DNA from: Roseburia rectibacter
GTDB taxonomy: Bacteria; Bacillota; Clostridia; Lachnospirales; Lachnospiraceae
NCBI RefSeq assembly: GCF_014287515.2
Contig: NZ_CP092473.1
Location: 788,001-852,000 of the forward strand
Direction of reading: 5' to 3'
DNA length: 64,000 nucleotides
Program-made: the position numbers and the translations under genes
Notes under the pieces: model-generated
What the model was told of the DNA's origin: nothing
Database searches by the model: none
What the model saw: only the letters and a program-made list of their open reading frames with translations
Shown: one piece after another, positions 26,377-36,127 of the stretch
Position numbering within the stretch: position 1 is the stretch's first letter
How the letters are laid out: each line of letters starts with the position of its first letter

Positions 26377-27348
26377 ATGAAATTTTATTTAGCACCGATG
26401 GAAGGACTCACAGGTTTTGTGTTCCGTAATGCATATCAGAAGCACTTTGGAGATATTGATACTTATTTTACACCGTTTATCAACAATAAAAAGATGAACT
26501 ACAAAGAGATCAAGGACATTCTGCCGGAGCATAACAAAGGGATGCATGTGGTTCCGCAGATCCTGACAAACCGTGCAGAAGATTTTCTTGCGATTGCAAA
26601 AGAACTGGGGAACTATGGATATGAGAGTGTTAATTTAAATCTCGGATGTCCATCCGGTACGGTTGTCACAAAGCACCGTGGAGCAGGTTTTCTTGCAGTG
26701 CCGGAAGAATTGGATCATTTTCTGGAAGAAATTTTTGCAGACTGTCCGCTTAGAATATCGGTAAAAACCCGCATTGGCATAAATGATGCCGGGGAGTGGG
26801 AACGTATTCTTTCCATTTATGAAAAATATCCGATGGAGGAGCTTATTATTCATCCGAGGGTACAGAAAGACTTTTATAATAATACGCCGGACATGGATGC
26901 ATTTTTATATGCAGTGGAAAACAGCAGACACACCTTGTGTTACAACGGTGATATCTGCTCGGTGGATGATTATAAAGCCTGGATACAGAAGATGGAAGGA
27001 AAAGACAGGGAACATGGCAGTGGAAGTACTGCGCAGCACACAGAGCATATGATGCTTGGGCGTGGAATTTTAAAGAATCCGGGACTGGTTGGAGAGCTGA
27101 TGGGACATGCGCCGATTACAAAAGATCAGTTTCATGCGTTTCATGATGATGTACTGAAAGGTTATCTGGATGTAATGTCAGGGGAGCGCAATACACTGTT
27201 CCGGATGAAAGAACTATGGTTTTATTTTGCGAAATACTTCACGGAACCGGAAAAATATGTAAAGCAGATCAAAAAGACACAGCGGGTGGCAGAGTACCGT
27301 GTGATCGTGGATAATCTGTTCCGGGAGCAGGAGTGGCAGCCGGAATAA
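26377..27348 (+). CDS. tRNA-dihydrouridine synthase family protein
   Basis: 323 residues, an FMN-dependent TIM-barrel enzyme that reduces uridine in tRNA D-loops. Family marks: YLAPMEGLTG at the start (flavin binding), VNLNLGCPSGTV with the catalytic Cys, KTRIG, LIIHPRVQKDFY, CYNGDIC and MLGRGILKNP. The barrel-end segment GKDREHGSGSTAQHTEH is longer than usual. ATG 26377 follows TAGGATGG; ATG 26368 is also possible and overlaps the upstream stop region. The gene starts 10 bases after the lysozyme gene. The DusA/B/C class cannot be assigned by eye. Confidence 0.88.
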   Translation: MKFYLAPMEGLTGFVFRNAYQKHFGDIDTYFTPFINNKKMNYKEIKDILPEHNKGMHVVPQILTNRAEDFLAIAKELGNYGYESVNLNLGCPSGTVVTKHRGAGFLAVPEELDHFLEEIFADCPLRISVKTRIGINDAGEWERILSIYEKYPMEELIIHPRVQKDFYNNTPDMDAFLYAVENSRHTLCYNGDICSVDDYKAWIQKMEGKDREHGSGSTAQHTEHMMLGRGILKNPGLVGELMGHAPITKDQFHAFHDDVLKGYLDVMSGERNTLFRMKELWFYFAKYFTEPEKYVKQIKKTQRVAEYRVIVDNLFREQEWQPE

Positions 27349-27360
27349 ATATAAAAATAA

Positions 27361-27382
27361 AATATTTTAGAAAAATATAAAC
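27361..27382. promoter_or_regulatory. AT-rich dyad upstream of the endo-arabinanase gene
   Basis: AAATATTTTAGAAAAATATA is an imperfect inverted repeat centred on TTAG. A closely related perfect dyad lies before the second GH43 gene at 30579-30604. A shared regulator, perhaps the winged-helix protein at 33541-34467, is suggested. Confidence 0.4.
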
Positions 27383-27440
27383 TAAATAATTGTAAAACAA
27401 GAATGATTTTGTTATTGTAGAAGTATCATACGAAATAAAA

Positions 27441-27476
27441 TGATAATCAGAAATTGGGGTATAGCAGAGATTATCA
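27441..27476. promoter_or_regulatory. Inverted repeat TGATAATC...GATTATCA before the endo-arabinanase gene
   Basis: Perfect 8-bp arms at 27441-27448 and 27469-27476, 28 bases apart start to start, just upstream of the AGGAGG site of the gene. This is a candidate operator or leader hairpin. Confidence 0.4.
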
Positions 27477-27494
27477 GTATAGAAGGAGGACAGT

Positions 27495-29048
27495 ATGAGA
27501 AAACATAACAAAATCATTTTTTCTACGTGTATTGTATTGGGATTTACTGCAGTGCTTGCGGGGGCAGCATTGACAGGAGGAGAGAAGGTTCCAAAAGATT
27601 TTACAGTCAGTTATGATGGAATAACGACGGCTGATATTAAGGCAGGAGTCAGTGTACATGATCCGTCTGTGATAGAGGCAGATGGTACCTATTACATTTT
27701 TGGATCGCACATGTCTGCTGCGTCATCGAAAGATCTGCGGAACTGGACATCGATCGGAGACGGATATACGCAGTCGAATCCGATTTTTGACAATCTGCTT
27801 GGAACAGAACATGTATTTGATTATACAGGAAGTAAAGATTCTGTGATACCAACCGATGATAAGAAATATCATGTATGGGCACCGGATGTAATTTATAACA
27901 GGGAGCAGGGATTATACTATATGTATTTTTGCACGTCTTCGACATGGAATGCATCAAACCTGTGCTATGCGGTTTCAAATCAGCCGCAGGGACCGTATAC
28001 ATGGAAGGGGGCACTGGTCTATTCCGGCTTTACAAAGGATACGATTGAAGCAACCGATGTACTTGACTATGTGGATATCGATTATGCCAAAAAGAACTAT
28101 ATTATGGCAGGAAATAAATATAATTATGAGAAATATCCAAATGCGATCGATCCGACTGTTTTTTATGATGCCGACGGAAAAATGTGGATGGTCTATGGTT
28201 CGTGGTCGGGTGGAATTTTTCTTTTAGAGATCGATGAGAAAACAGGACTTGTCATTCATCCGCAGGAAGACGATGAAAATGATGTGGATACTTATTTTGG
28301 AAAACGGCTTCTTGGCGGTGGACATAAATCGATCGAAGGACCTTATATCCTCTATGATGATGAGAGCGGATATTATTACCTGTTTGTTTCCTATGGTTCT
28401 TTAACCAGAGAGGGTGGTTATCAGATGCGCGTGTTCCGTTCTAAAACAGTGGATGGAGAATATATCGATATGAATGGGGCATATCCTGGCATGTGGGATG
28501 ATAATGCAGCTTATGGTCTGAAACTTTCTGGTAATTATTATCTGCCGGGGCTTGATAAGGCATATATGGCGACCGGTCACAACTCTGCTTTTGTGGATGA
28601 AGATGGAAAAAAATATATTGTATATCATACCCGTTTTGACAATGGACAGGAATATCATGAACCGCGTGTGCATCAGTATTTTCTGAACCGGGATGGATGG
28701 CCATGTATGCTGCCTTATGCAACCGATGGCGAGACGATCGCAGAAGACGGTTATGATATTTCAGAGGTGGCGGGAACGTATTATGTGATCGACCAGGGAA
28801 CTGCGATCAATGCAGAGATCGCCGAGCCGGTAAAACTGGTACTTATGGAGAATGGAAAAGTATACGGTGAAAATATGGAAGGAACCTGGAGCATGGAGGA
28901 AGGAACCTGTTATATGACAGTTACATACGGAGACAAAGAATACAACGGTGTATTTTGTCAGATGAAAGATGAAGCGGGAACGGATGTAATGACATTTTCT
29001 GCAGTCGGGGCAAATGAGAGTGTCTGGGGTGTAAAATATTTTAAGTAA
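27495..29048 (+). CDS. Secreted GH43 endo-1,5-alpha-L-arabinanase
   Basis: 517 residues. A hydrophobic signal segment (residues ~7-27, IIFSTCIVLGFTAVLAGAAL) has no clear lipobox, so the protein is exported and perhaps membrane-tethered. The five-bladed propeller carries the three GH43 acidic residues: Asp56 (VHDPSV, base), Asp219 (AIDPTVF) and Glu281 (KSIEGPYIL, acid). WAPDVIYN and VYGSWSGGIFLLEI are typical of bacterial arabinanases with a C-terminal domain, seen here from ~400. It would cut the alpha-1,5-arabinan backbone outside the cell and feed oligosaccharides to the importer encoded at 56-59 kb. Start ATG 27495 has AGGAGG. Confidence 0.88.
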   Translation: MRKHNKIIFSTCIVLGFTAVLAGAALTGGEKVPKDFTVSYDGITTADIKAGVSVHDPSVIEADGTYYIFGSHMSAASSKDLRNWTSIGDGYTQSNPIFDNLLGTEHVFDYTGSKDSVIPTDDKKYHVWAPDVIYNREQGLYYMYFCTSSTWNASNLCYAVSNQPQGPYTWKGALVYSGFTKDTIEATDVLDYVDIDYAKKNYIMAGNKYNYEKYPNAIDPTVFYDADGKMWMVYGSWSGGIFLLEIDEKTGLVIHPQEDDENDVDTYFGKRLLGGGHKSIEGPYILYDDESGYYYLFVSYGSLTREGGYQMRVFRSKTVDGEYIDMNGAYPGMWDDNAAYGLKLSGNYYLPGLDKAYMATGHNSAFVDEDGKKYIVYHTRFDNGQEYHEPRVHQYFLNRDGWPCMLPYATDGETIAEDGYDISEVAGTYYVIDQGTAINAEIAEPVKLVLMENGKVYGENMEGTWSMEEGTCYMTVTYGDKEYNGVFCQMKDEAGTDVMTFSAVGANESVWGVKYFK

Positions 29049-29057
29049 AATAAGTGC

Positions 29058-29086
29058 TTGCAAAGAGTTTTTTCCCATGGTAAAGT
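29058..29086 (+). promoter_or_regulatory. Promoter of the AGCS symporter gene
   Basis: TTGCAA (29058-29063), a 17-base spacer and TAAAGT (29081-29086), about 40 bases before the start, allow expression independent of the upstream arabinanase gene. Confidence 0.5.
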
Positions 29087-29123
29087 GGTACATATGTAAA
29101 GCCAAGGAAAGGAACGAATACAA

Positions 29124-30509
29124 ATGTTAAAAGCGATTGATGATTTCGTCTGGGGTGTTCCACTGATCGTACTGATCCTTGCGGTTGGTATCTTTCTTAC
29201 GATCCGTCTGCGCGGACTTCAGATCACAAAACTGTCACTTGCCATAAAACATATGTTGGCAAATGAAAAAAACGGGGAACATGGGGAAGTTTCCAGTTTT
29301 GGTGCACTTTGTACAGCACTCTCTGCAACGATCGGAACAGGTAATATTGTCGGAGTAGCAACAGCGCTTGTTGCCGGAGGTCCCGGAGCATTGTTCTGGA
29401 TGTGGATCGCGGCACTGCTTGGAACAGCAACAAAATATTCCGAGTGTTTACTTGCCATTAAGTACCGTGTTGTAGCAAAAGATGGTCATATCGTCGGAGG
29501 ACCGTTTTATTACATCGAAAACGGAATGGGCGAGAAATGGAAATGGCTTGCAAAGATTTTTGCATTTTTTGGTGTTGGTGTGGGGTTACTTGGAATCGGA
29601 ACTTTCACACAGATTAACGGAATCACGAGTGCTGTGAATAATTTCTTTGATCCACAGAATACGTGTACAGTGGAATTGTTTGGAAGAACATATTCCTGGA
29701 CAGTTGTGATCGCAGGAATTATCCTTACCCTGTGTGTGGCACTGGTCATCATTGGAGGTATTAAGCGTATCTCTACGGTGGCACAGGTTGTGGTACCTTT
29801 TATGGCACTGCTTTATGTGGTTGTGGTACTGATCGTTCTTTTTACACACCTTAGTGCGATTCCGGGGGCACTTGTTGAGATCGTGCAGAGTGCATTTGGA
29901 CTGCGTGCGGCTGCAGGCGGAACACTTGGCTCCATACTGATCGCCATGCAGATGGGAATTGCCCGCGGAATCTTTTCAAATGAGGCAGGACTTGGAAGTG
30001 CGCCGATCGCAGCAGCAGCGGCACAGACAAACGAGCCGGTGGCACAGGGACTTGTTTCCATGCTTGGAACAATCATTGACACCGTGATCATCTGTACGAT
30101 GACAGGACTTTCTATCGTGATCACAGGAGCCTGGGATATGGGATTAGAAGGTGTATCTGTAACCACAAAGGCATTCCAGATGGGACTGCCATTTCCGGAG
30201 CAGGTGGCATCATTTATGCTGATGGTCTGTCTGGTATTCTTCGCATTTACAACGATCCTTGGCTGGAACTATTACAGTGAAAAGTGCCTGGAATATTTAG
30301 TCGGAGACAAAAAGGCTGTCTTAAAAGGATATCGCTGGCTGTATATCCTTGCAGTGTTTATCGGACCGTTCATGACAGTATCTGCTGTATGGACGATCGC
30401 AGATATCTTCAATGGACTCATGGCTCTGCCAAACCTGATCGCACTGGTTGCATTGAGCGGTGTGGTAGTTGCAGAGACAAAGAAATACTTTGAAAAACAA
30501 AAATATTAA
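29124..30509 (+). CDS. Sodium/alanine symporter family protein (AGCS)
   Basis: 461 residues with about eleven membrane helices. Family blocks: SSFGALCTALSATIGTGNIVGVATAL near residue 55-80, GGPGALFWMWIAALLGTATKYSEC, AMQMGIARGIFSNEAGLGSAPIAAAAAQTNEP near 275-305, and the GWNYYSEKC motif near 385. AGCS proteins import alanine or glycine with Na+ or H+. A terminator follows directly, so the gene is monocistronic. Its place between arabinan genes is probably incidental, since no sugar transport is known for this family. Confidence 0.92.
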   Translation: MLKAIDDFVWGVPLIVLILAVGIFLTIRLRGLQITKLSLAIKHMLANEKNGEHGEVSSFGALCTALSATIGTGNIVGVATALVAGGPGALFWMWIAALLGTATKYSECLLAIKYRVVAKDGHIVGGPFYYIENGMGEKWKWLAKIFAFFGVGVGLLGIGTFTQINGITSAVNNFFDPQNTCTVELFGRTYSWTVVIAGIILTLCVALVIIGGIKRISTVAQVVVPFMALLYVVVVLIVLFTHLSAIPGALVEIVQSAFGLRAAAGGTLGSILIAMQMGIARGIFSNEAGLGSAPIAAAAAQTNEPVAQGLVSMLGTIIDTVIICTMTGLSIVITGAWDMGLEGVSVTTKAFQMGLPFPEQVASFMLMVCLVFFAFTTILGWNYYSEKCLEYLVGDKKAVLKGYRWLYILAVFIGPFMTVSAVWTIADIFNGLMALPNLIALVALSGVVVAETKKYFEKQKY

Positions 30510-30523
30510 TAGAAATAAAATGA

Positions 30524-30557
30524 CGGTGGAGTGCAGACTGGCTCCACCGTTTTTTAT
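30524..30557 (+). terminator. Intrinsic terminator of the AGCS gene
   Basis: Stem ACGGTGGAG / CTCCACCGT around TGCAGACTGG, followed by TTTTTT. Confidence 0.9.
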
Positions 30558-30578
30558 TTGCCATTTATTTAGAAAAAT

Positions 30579-30604
30579 ATATAATATTTTAGAATATTAT
30601 ATAC
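30579..30604. promoter_or_regulatory. Perfect AT-rich dyad upstream of GH43 arabinofuranosidase gene
   Basis: TATATAATATT and AATATTATATA form perfect 11-bp arms around TTAG. The core matches the TTTTAGAA centre of the element before the endo-arabinanase gene (27361-27382). It lies ~75 bases before the start of the gene, a plausible operator position. Confidence 0.5.
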
Positions 30605-30678
30605 AATAAGAGAAAGAAGTAGTATACTATAGCTAAGAAAAAATACAGTGCGAATGTCATCAGAGGGGAGGATAAAGC

Positions 30679-31638
30679 ATGACAACTGAAAAGAAATTAA
30701 AGTACAACGAACCCTGGATCTTACAGCGTGCCGATCCATATGTTTATCGTCATGTGGACGGTTCCTATTATTTTACGGCATCCGTTCCGGCATATGATGG
30801 GATCGTGTTAAGACGTGCAGGGTCACTGGAGGAATTGCCGGAAGCAGAAGAAGTCATGATCTGGAAGAAACATGAGTCCGGTCCGATGAGTTATCATATC
30901 TGGGCACCAGAGATACATTACCTGTTTGGAAAGTGGTATATTTATTTTGCAGGGGGCGAGAAGGAAGATATCTGGAAGATCCGTCCGTATGTTTTAGAGT
31001 GTCAGGGAGAGAATCCGCTGACGGATGAATGGGTAGAACTTGGCAAGATGAAACGCGCTGAGGAAGATGAGTTTTCCTTTGAGGCATTTTCGCTGGATGC
31101 AACGGTGTTTGAAAATAAAGGTGAATATTACTATGTATGGGCAGAAAAAGTCGGGGTTGGCAGGATGGTTTCCAATCTGTATATCGCAAAGATGGAATCC
31201 GGTAATCAGTTAAAAACGGTACAGGTGCTTTTAACCACGCCGGATTATGACTGGGAGCGAAAAGGATTCTGGGTCAATGAGGGACCTGCAGTGATACATC
31301 ATAATGGGAAACTGTTTTTAACTTACTCGGCAAGCGAGACGGGTGTGGATTACTGTGTCGGAATGTTGTCTATCGATGAGGATGCCGATCTGCTGGATCC
31401 GCGGTTATGGAAAAAAGAGCGTTATCCGGTGCTTAAGACCTGTGAGAAACTGGGCATTTACGGGCCGGGACACAACTCGTTTACTGTGGATGAAAATGGA
31501 AATGACATCATGGTTTACCATGCGCGGACGGAGACGGAAATCATTGGTGATCCACTGTACAATCCGAACCGTCATGCCATGCTTATGAAAGTAAAGTGGG
31601 ATGATGCCGGAAGACCGGTATTTTCCTATGAAAATTAA
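30679..31638 (+). CDS. Intracellular GH43 exo-alpha-L-arabinofuranosidase
   Basis: 319 residues, no signal peptide. GH43 triad: Asp19 (LQRADPYVY), Asp140 (SLDATVF) and Glu201 (VNEGPAVI). The layout (single propeller, [18 protein letters not shown] and [13 protein letters not shown] near the end) resembles the subfamily containing exo-1,5-alpha-L-arabinofuranosidases (GH43_26-like, inferred). It would trim imported arabino-oligosaccharides in the cytoplasm. A GGGGAGG site precedes ATG 30679. The GH51 gene follows 20 bases later, so they form an operon. Confidence 0.87.
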   Translation: MTTEKKLKYNEPWILQRADPYVYRHVDGSYYFTASVPAYDGIVLRRAGSLEELPEAEEVMIWKKHESGPMSYHIWAPEIHYLFGKWYIYFAGGEKEDIWKIRPYVLECQGENPLTDEWVELGKMKRAEEDEFSFEAFSLDATVFENKGEYYYVWAEKVGVGRMVSNLYIAKMESGNQLKTVQVLLTTPDYDWERKGFWVNEGPAVIHHNGKLFLTYSASETGVDYCVGMLSIDEDADLLDPRLWKKERYPVLKTCEKLGIYGPGHNSFTVDENGNDIMVYHARTETEIIGDPLYNPNRHAMLMKVKWDDAGRPVFSYEN

Positions 31639-31658
31639 AAGATAAAAGGAGAGGGAAA

Positions 31659-33164
31659 ATGGCAAAACTGATTATTAATGAGGAAAACAAAAAGAGCCGG
31701 ATCGAACCGGAGATCTATGGACATTTTTCAGAACATCTGGGGAGATGTATTTACGAGGGAATTTATGTCGGGGAAAATTCTAAGATTCCGAATGTAAATG
31801 GAATGCGAACCGATGTTGTGGAGGCATTAAAAAAATTAAAAGTTCCGGTGCTGCGCTGGCCGGGTGGCTGCTTTGCAGATGAATATCACTGGATGGACGG
31901 AATCGGACCGAAAGAGAAACGTAAAAAAATGATCAATACGCACTGGGGTGGTGTCGTGGAAGATAACAGTTTCGGAACCCATGAATACATGGAGTTGTGC
32001 AGACAGATCGGATGTAAGACGTATGTCAATGGAAACCTCGGAAGCGGAACTGTCCGTGAAATGTCTGAGTGGGTGGAATACATGACTTTTGAAGGCGTTT
32101 CTCCGATGGCAGATTTAAGAAAAGAAAACGGACATGAGGCTCCGTGGAAAGTGGATTACTTTGGTGTCGGCAATGAGAACTGGGGATGCGGCGGTAACAT
32201 GACGCCGGAATATTATGCGAACGAATACCGCAGATACCAGACTTATGTGCGCAATTATCATCCGGACCGCCCGATCAAAAAAATCTGCTGTGGTGCAAAT
32301 GTGGCAGATTATTATTGGACAAAAGGCGTGTTAAAAACAGCATTTGACCATGCAGAGCAGTGGCATGGATTTATGGATGGACTCTCCCTCCATTACTATG
32401 TACATCCGGAAGGATGGGAGATCAAGGGAAGTTCCACAGATTTTGATGCAGATGTATGGTACAAGACTCTGTCAAAGGCACTGTACATGGAGACATTGAT
32501 CGAGCGCCATGGTGCGATCATGGATGAGTATGATCCGGATAAAAAAGTCGGCATGATCGTGGATGAGTGGGGAACCTGGTATACCTGTGAACCGGGAACA
32601 AATCCGGGATTTTTATATCAGCAGAATACGGTGCGTGATGCACTCGTTGCAGGCATTACCTTAAATATCTTTAATAAGCACAGCGACCGTGTAAAAATGG
32701 CGGCATTAGCACAGATGGTCAATGTTTTACAGTCTGTGATTTTAACAGAGGGCGATCAGATGATCAAAACACCGACTTATCATGTTATGCATATGTATCG
32801 TCATCATCAGGGGGCAGACCTGTTAGAGAGCAGCTTAACCGGTGCAGGAGAGATCGGACCGGATGAATGGAGAGTGCCAAAGATCACAGAGTCAGTATCT
32901 ATGGATGAGAATGGCGTGATCACCGTTACTATGAACAATCTGTCTGTGGAAGCACCGGAAAATGTTGAGATACAGTTTGCGAACCGTGGCTATCATGTGA
33001 CCGAGGCAAGGATCGTGACCGATTCCGATATGCATGCACATAACACATTTGAGGCACCGGATACCGTGACAGAGAAAGATTTTACTGCCTATGAGGAGAC
33101 GGAAAACGGCGTGAATGTCACAATGCCGGCAAACAGTGTGATCGAGCTGCGTCTTGCAAAATAA
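31659..33164 (+). CDS. abfA: GH51 alpha-N-arabinofuranosidase
   Basis: 501 residues. A (beta/alpha)8 barrel with acid/base Glu173 ([10 protein letters not shown]) and nucleophile Glu303 (IVDEWGTWY), followed by the usual C-terminal beta domain (~390-501). [16 protein letters not shown] and [13 protein letters not shown] are typical of intracellular GH51. No signal peptide. It releases terminal alpha-L-arabinofuranose from arabino-oligosaccharides. A second GH51 gene at 59.4 kb is clearly diverged ([10 protein letters not shown] at the acid/base), so the two probably differ in preference for 1,5-, 1,3- or 1,2-linkages (inferred). Confidence 0.93.
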   Translation: MAKLIINEENKKSRIEPEIYGHFSEHLGRCIYEGIYVGENSKIPNVNGMRTDVVEALKKLKVPVLRWPGGCFADEYHWMDGIGPKEKRKKMINTHWGGVVEDNSFGTHEYMELCRQIGCKTYVNGNLGSGTVREMSEWVEYMTFEGVSPMADLRKENGHEAPWKVDYFGVGNENWGCGGNMTPEYYANEYRRYQTYVRNYHPDRPIKKICCGANVADYYWTKGVLKTAFDHAEQWHGFMDGLSLHYYVHPEGWEIKGSSTDFDADVWYKTLSKALYMETLIERHGAIMDEYDPDKKVGMIVDEWGTWYTCEPGTNPGFLYQQNTVRDALVAGITLNIFNKHSDRVKMAALAQMVNVLQSVILTEGDQMIKTPTYHVMHMYRHHQGADLLESSLTGAGEIGPDEWRVPKITESVSMDENGVITVTMNNLSVEAPENVEIQFANRGYHVTEARIVTDSDMHAHNTFEAPDTVTEKDFTAYEETENGVNVTMPANSVIELRLAK

Positions 33165-33249
33165 AAAATTGTCAGCAATGGCGGGAAATTAGTTGCTGGT
33201 TACACTGGAAGTGTGAACAGTAACGAAAGTTACAGACGGAGATGGACAT

Positions 33250-33492
33250 ATGGCACAGATCTGTAAAAAGTGTCTGCTGCGCGAGATGGCGGAGGCAGAT
33301 GCAAAAATGATAGAGAAATATAAAGAGGCGATCAAAAAAGAAGATCAGGTATCAGAGAGCGAGTATGAGAGACGTCTTAATGTCTGTAAAACCTGTGATC
33401 TTTTAAATGCGGGAACCTGCGGTGCGTGCGGCTGCTATGTGGAGCTGCGCGCTGCGGCAGCCGTTTCAAAATGCCCACATAAAAAATGGTAA
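33250..33492 (+). CDS. Small cysteine-rich DUF6171-type protein
   Basis: 80 residues with seven cysteines in CKKC, CKTC, CGACGC and a final CPH arrangement, which suggests one or two zinc sites. The middle is a charged helix (DAKMIEKYKEAIKKED). It resembles the small DUF6171 family of Clostridia; function unknown. ATG 33250 has GGAG upstream. Its stop lies within the stem of the following terminator. It may be transcribed with the GH51 gene 86 bases upstream. Confidence 0.7.
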   Translation: MAQICKKCLLREMAEADAKMIEKYKEAIKKEDQVSESEYERRLNVCKTCDLLNAGTCGACGCYVELRAAAAVSKCPHKKW

Positions 33493-33520
33493 CAGTTCAG
33501 ACGGACTGTTACCATTTTTT
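33481..33520. terminator. Bidirectional intrinsic terminator between convergent genes
   Basis: A perfect 16-bp stem AAAAAATGGTAACAGT / ACTGTTACCATTTTTT around TCAGACGG. With A- and T-runs on both sides it can stop transcription from the arabinan operon and from the regulator operon on the minus strand. Confidence 0.92.
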
Positions 33521-33540
33521 ATTAATTTATGATAATGATA

Positions 33541-34467
33541 TTATTGTATTTCTTCCACCGGGGTATAGCCAAGGCTTACCTTGATATCCTGACTGTAATT
33601 TCCAAAGGATTTTCCAAAGATTGTAAGTCCGCCGACATGTTTTGCACTGTCTTCCACAGCGAGGCGGAAGCGGATATTACTGCGGCAGTTGAGGTGAAAA
33701 TCATCGATTTTGACATCAGATATTTTCAGTCCATCGATATATGTTCCATTTTTATTTATGACAAGCTGTTTTAACAGACCGTACTGGTTCCAGTTCGGAT
33801 ACCACCAGTCCGGTGTCAGCAGTCCTTTTACATCACCGAAATCGCCGGGCGAAGTCCAGTCGCCGATATGAATGTCGTTTAAATAAAAACTGATATCGGA
33901 AGGCCAGTCATTATTGATGCCGGGTGCTTCGGAACTCAGTTCTGCAGAAATCGTGATCTGTGTGATCTTTTTGGAAGCCGGGATGAAATTTGGAATGGCA
34001 TACTCAACATATCCTCTGGTAAACCATAAAATATCAGCGTTATAGCGGTCCGGATGGTCAAAATACCGGGGATCATCTACTTCACCGATCAGGGCGTCTG
34101 CGGAGGCGAGCCCACAGGTCGGACAGATCTGATAATTCGTATAATGACCGACTTTTAATTCTGTATGATAAACATTCTCAATATCCACAGGCTTTTCTAA
34201 ATCGATCAGGATCTTATCTAAATGAATGGAACAGATCTTCTGGTTGCCGTGACCGGCAGATTCACTTGAAATTGTGATCAGTCCGCTGCTTTCAAGTTTT
34301 TTAATATGGCTGGTTAAAGCACCATTTGTAATATTCAGACGTGAGGCGAGCTCATTCATGCTCATATTGTCGTTTTCAAGCAAAATATTTAAAATTTCAA
34401 TTCTTACATCGGAACCAAGTGCCTTAAAAAGTTCAAGCCCATCATTTAACGAGGTGATGTGTAACAA
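33541..34467 (-). CDS. Winged-helix (ArsR-like) regulator beside arabinan genes
   Basis: 308 residues. The first ~90 form a winged helix (LFKALGSDVRIEILNILLENDNMSMNELASRLNITNGALTSHIKKLESSGLI). After a ~30-residue link, residues ~120-300 form a beta-rich domain with CPTCGLAS (a possible metal or structural pair), several Trp/Asp patches (LTPDWWYPNWNQYG) and a carbohydrate-binding look. It resembles predicted regulators (COG4189-type) that often sit beside arabinofuranosidase genes. Inferred: a sugar-responsive repressor of the GH43/GH51 genes, perhaps at the TTAG-centred dyads. It is the second gene of a minus-strand operon after the phosphodiesterase. Confidence 0.72.
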   Translation of the reverse strand: MLHITSLNDGLELFKALGSDVRIEILNILLENDNMSMNELASRLNITNGALTSHIKKLESSGLITISSESAGHGNQKICSIHLDKILIDLEKPVDIENVYHTELKVGHYTNYQICPTCGLASADALIGEVDDPRYFDHPDRYNADILWFTRGYVEYAIPNFIPASKKITQITISAELSSEAPGINNDWPSDISFYLNDIHIGDWTSPGDFGDVKGLLTPDWWYPNWNQYGLLKQLVINKNGTYIDGLKISDVKIDDFHLNCRSNIRFRLAVEDSAKHVGGLTIFGKSFGNYSQDIKVSLGYTPVEEIQ

Positions 34468-34498
34468 GGAAATCCTCTCCTTTCAAAATCTGTGAAAA

Positions 34499-34945
34499 TC
34501 ACAGAATGACACGTTCTAAACTGTAATTGCTGCCGGACAGAGTCAGGATCACAAGACTCTTTGAATCTCCGCGTCCGTCACTGGCACTGCCCGGATTGAT
34601 ATATACTTTATTGAAACGCTCATAAAACGTATAGTGATGGGTATGTCCGAAGATAAGAAAATCAGCATCCGTCAGGTCAAATGGAAGGACAAACTGATTA
34701 TGAACCAGGAAAAAAGTTTTGCCGCCAATGCGGAACTGTAAAAATTCAGGAAGATTTTTTGCCCAGTCGCCGCGGTCATTGTTGCCGCGGACCATATAAA
34801 GCGGAATACCAAAATTCCGGAAACTGTCATAATTTTTCTGTGTACAGAAATCGCCTGCATGGATCAGGTAATCACAGCCATCTAAATGACGGTGCCATTC
34901 TTCGCGAAATATACCGTGTGTATCGGAAATAATGCCAATTTTCAT
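34499..34945 (-). CDS. YfcE/MJ0936-type metallophosphoesterase
   Basis: 148 residues. Metal-site motifs of calcineurin-like phosphoesterases: GIISDTHG (DxH), LIHAGDFC (GDxx), VRGNNDRG (GNxD), LVHNQF and FGHTHHY (GHTH), then NPGSASDGRGDSKS. This class cleaves phosphodiesters in vitro; the native substrate is unknown. ATG 34945 has GGAG upstream and gives the usual MKIGIISDTHG start. The regulator gene follows 31 bases downstream on the same strand. Confidence 0.87.
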   Translation of the reverse strand: MKIGIISDTHGIFREEWHRHLDGCDYLIHAGDFCTQKNYDSFRNFGIPLYMVRGNNDRGDWAKNLPEFLQFRIGGKTFFLVHNQFVLPFDLTDADFLIFGHTHHYTFYERFNKVYINPGSASDGRGDSKSLVILTLSGSNYSLERVIL

Positions 34946-35150
34946 AAAATTCTCCATTCCTGCGTGAAAAATGTTATTTTCATACTAATTTTCTCCATTA
35001 AGTAAAAAAATAATTAGATAAATTATATAGGAAAAAAGTATGGAAGTCTAGAAGAAAGAAAAATATTCATAAAAACACTTTTTTATTTTAAAGTAATGTA
35101 GTATACTGTCCTGGGGATCAGTTGGTTAAATTTTTAACAGGAGAGGGAGA

Positions 35151-36068
35151 ATGGAAAGCTCAGTATTGGAGGAAAAGGTTTTTCACAAAGTCATGAAAAA
35201 TGTTCCGTTTGGTCTTGTCGTAAGCGGTGAGGGAAGAGAACGCAAGGTATATTATGTGAATCAGATGGCATATCACATGCTCGGTTACACAAGAGAGGAA
35301 TATATAAAAAAAGTGCAGGGCGGATGGAGCCGGTTTTTGGATATTGATCTAAGAGAGGTCATGCGGGATCATCATGAAGAAATCCTGACAGGCGAGCCAT
35401 TTGAGCTGACTGCTCTGACAGAGACGAAGGACGGAAATAAAAAGTGGCTGTCTTTTCGTGTTATGGTATCTATGGAGTTAAAGCCTGTCAGTTATATTAC
35501 GATCACTGATGTAACAGAGAAGGTAGAAAAAAACAGACGCTACGCGCGGGAAAGAGAATATTTAAAAGACTGTGCGGCGAGAGATTCCATGACGAGACTT
35601 TTAAACCGCGGTACAATGGAAGAACGTATCAAAGAAGAATTAGAGGCAGTAGAAGAAGGACAGAATTATGCATACATCGCCCTGGATCTGGATAATTTTA
35701 AGCAGATCAATGATATGTATGGACATTGGGCTGGTGACAGTATCATTATGGGGATATCAAATATTTTAAGGGAAGTCTATGGTAATAATGCCCGCATCGG
35801 ACGCATGGGCGGGGATGAATTTGCAGTATTTATTCCGGATGTAAAAGACCGTGCGCAGATACAAAGTCAGGCAGATGAAGTCTTACGCCGTCTGCGCCTC
35901 CAAAAAGAAATGATCGGAATGGCGGAGGAACCGACAGCAAGCATTGGCATTGCATTTGGTCCTGAGGATGGAAGGAGTTTCCGTGAATTGTATCACAGAG
36001 CGGATGAAGCACTCTATCAGGTCAAAAATGAAGAAAAAGACAGTATAGCAATTTATACAATGATCTAA
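35151..36068 (+). CDS. PAS-GGDEF diguanylate cyclase
   Basis: 305 residues. Residues ~12-125 form a PAS domain (VVSGEGRERKVYYVNQMAYHMLGYTREEY). A helical linker leads to a GGDEF domain (~145-300): MTRLLNRGTMEERI, ALDLDNFKQINDMYGHWAGD and GRMGGDEFAVFI. The active-site GGDEF is intact, but the RxxD inhibitory site normally five residues before it is absent (NNARIGRMGGDEF), so product inhibition is probably weak or lacking. No membrane helices, so the signal is cytoplasmic. AGGAGAGGGAG precedes ATG 35151, and TATACT (35102-35107) fits a -10 box. Confidence 0.9.
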   Translation: MESSVLEEKVFHKVMKNVPFGLVVSGEGRERKVYYVNQMAYHMLGYTREEYIKKVQGGWSRFLDIDLREVMRDHHEEILTGEPFELTALTETKDGNKKWLSFRVMVSMELKPVSYITITDVTEKVEKNRRYAREREYLKDCAARDSMTRLLNRGTMEERIKEELEAVEEGQNYAYIALDLDNFKQINDMYGHWAGDSIIMGISNILREVYGNNARIGRMGGDEFAVFIPDVKDRAQIQSQADEVLRRLRLQKEMIGMAEEPTASIGIAFGPEDGRSFRELYHRADEALYQVKNEEKDSIAIYTMI

Positions 36069-36127
36069 AAAATTTTTGGTACATTTTACCTATTGAAAAT
36101 TTAAAAAAAAAATTATAACATCTAATT

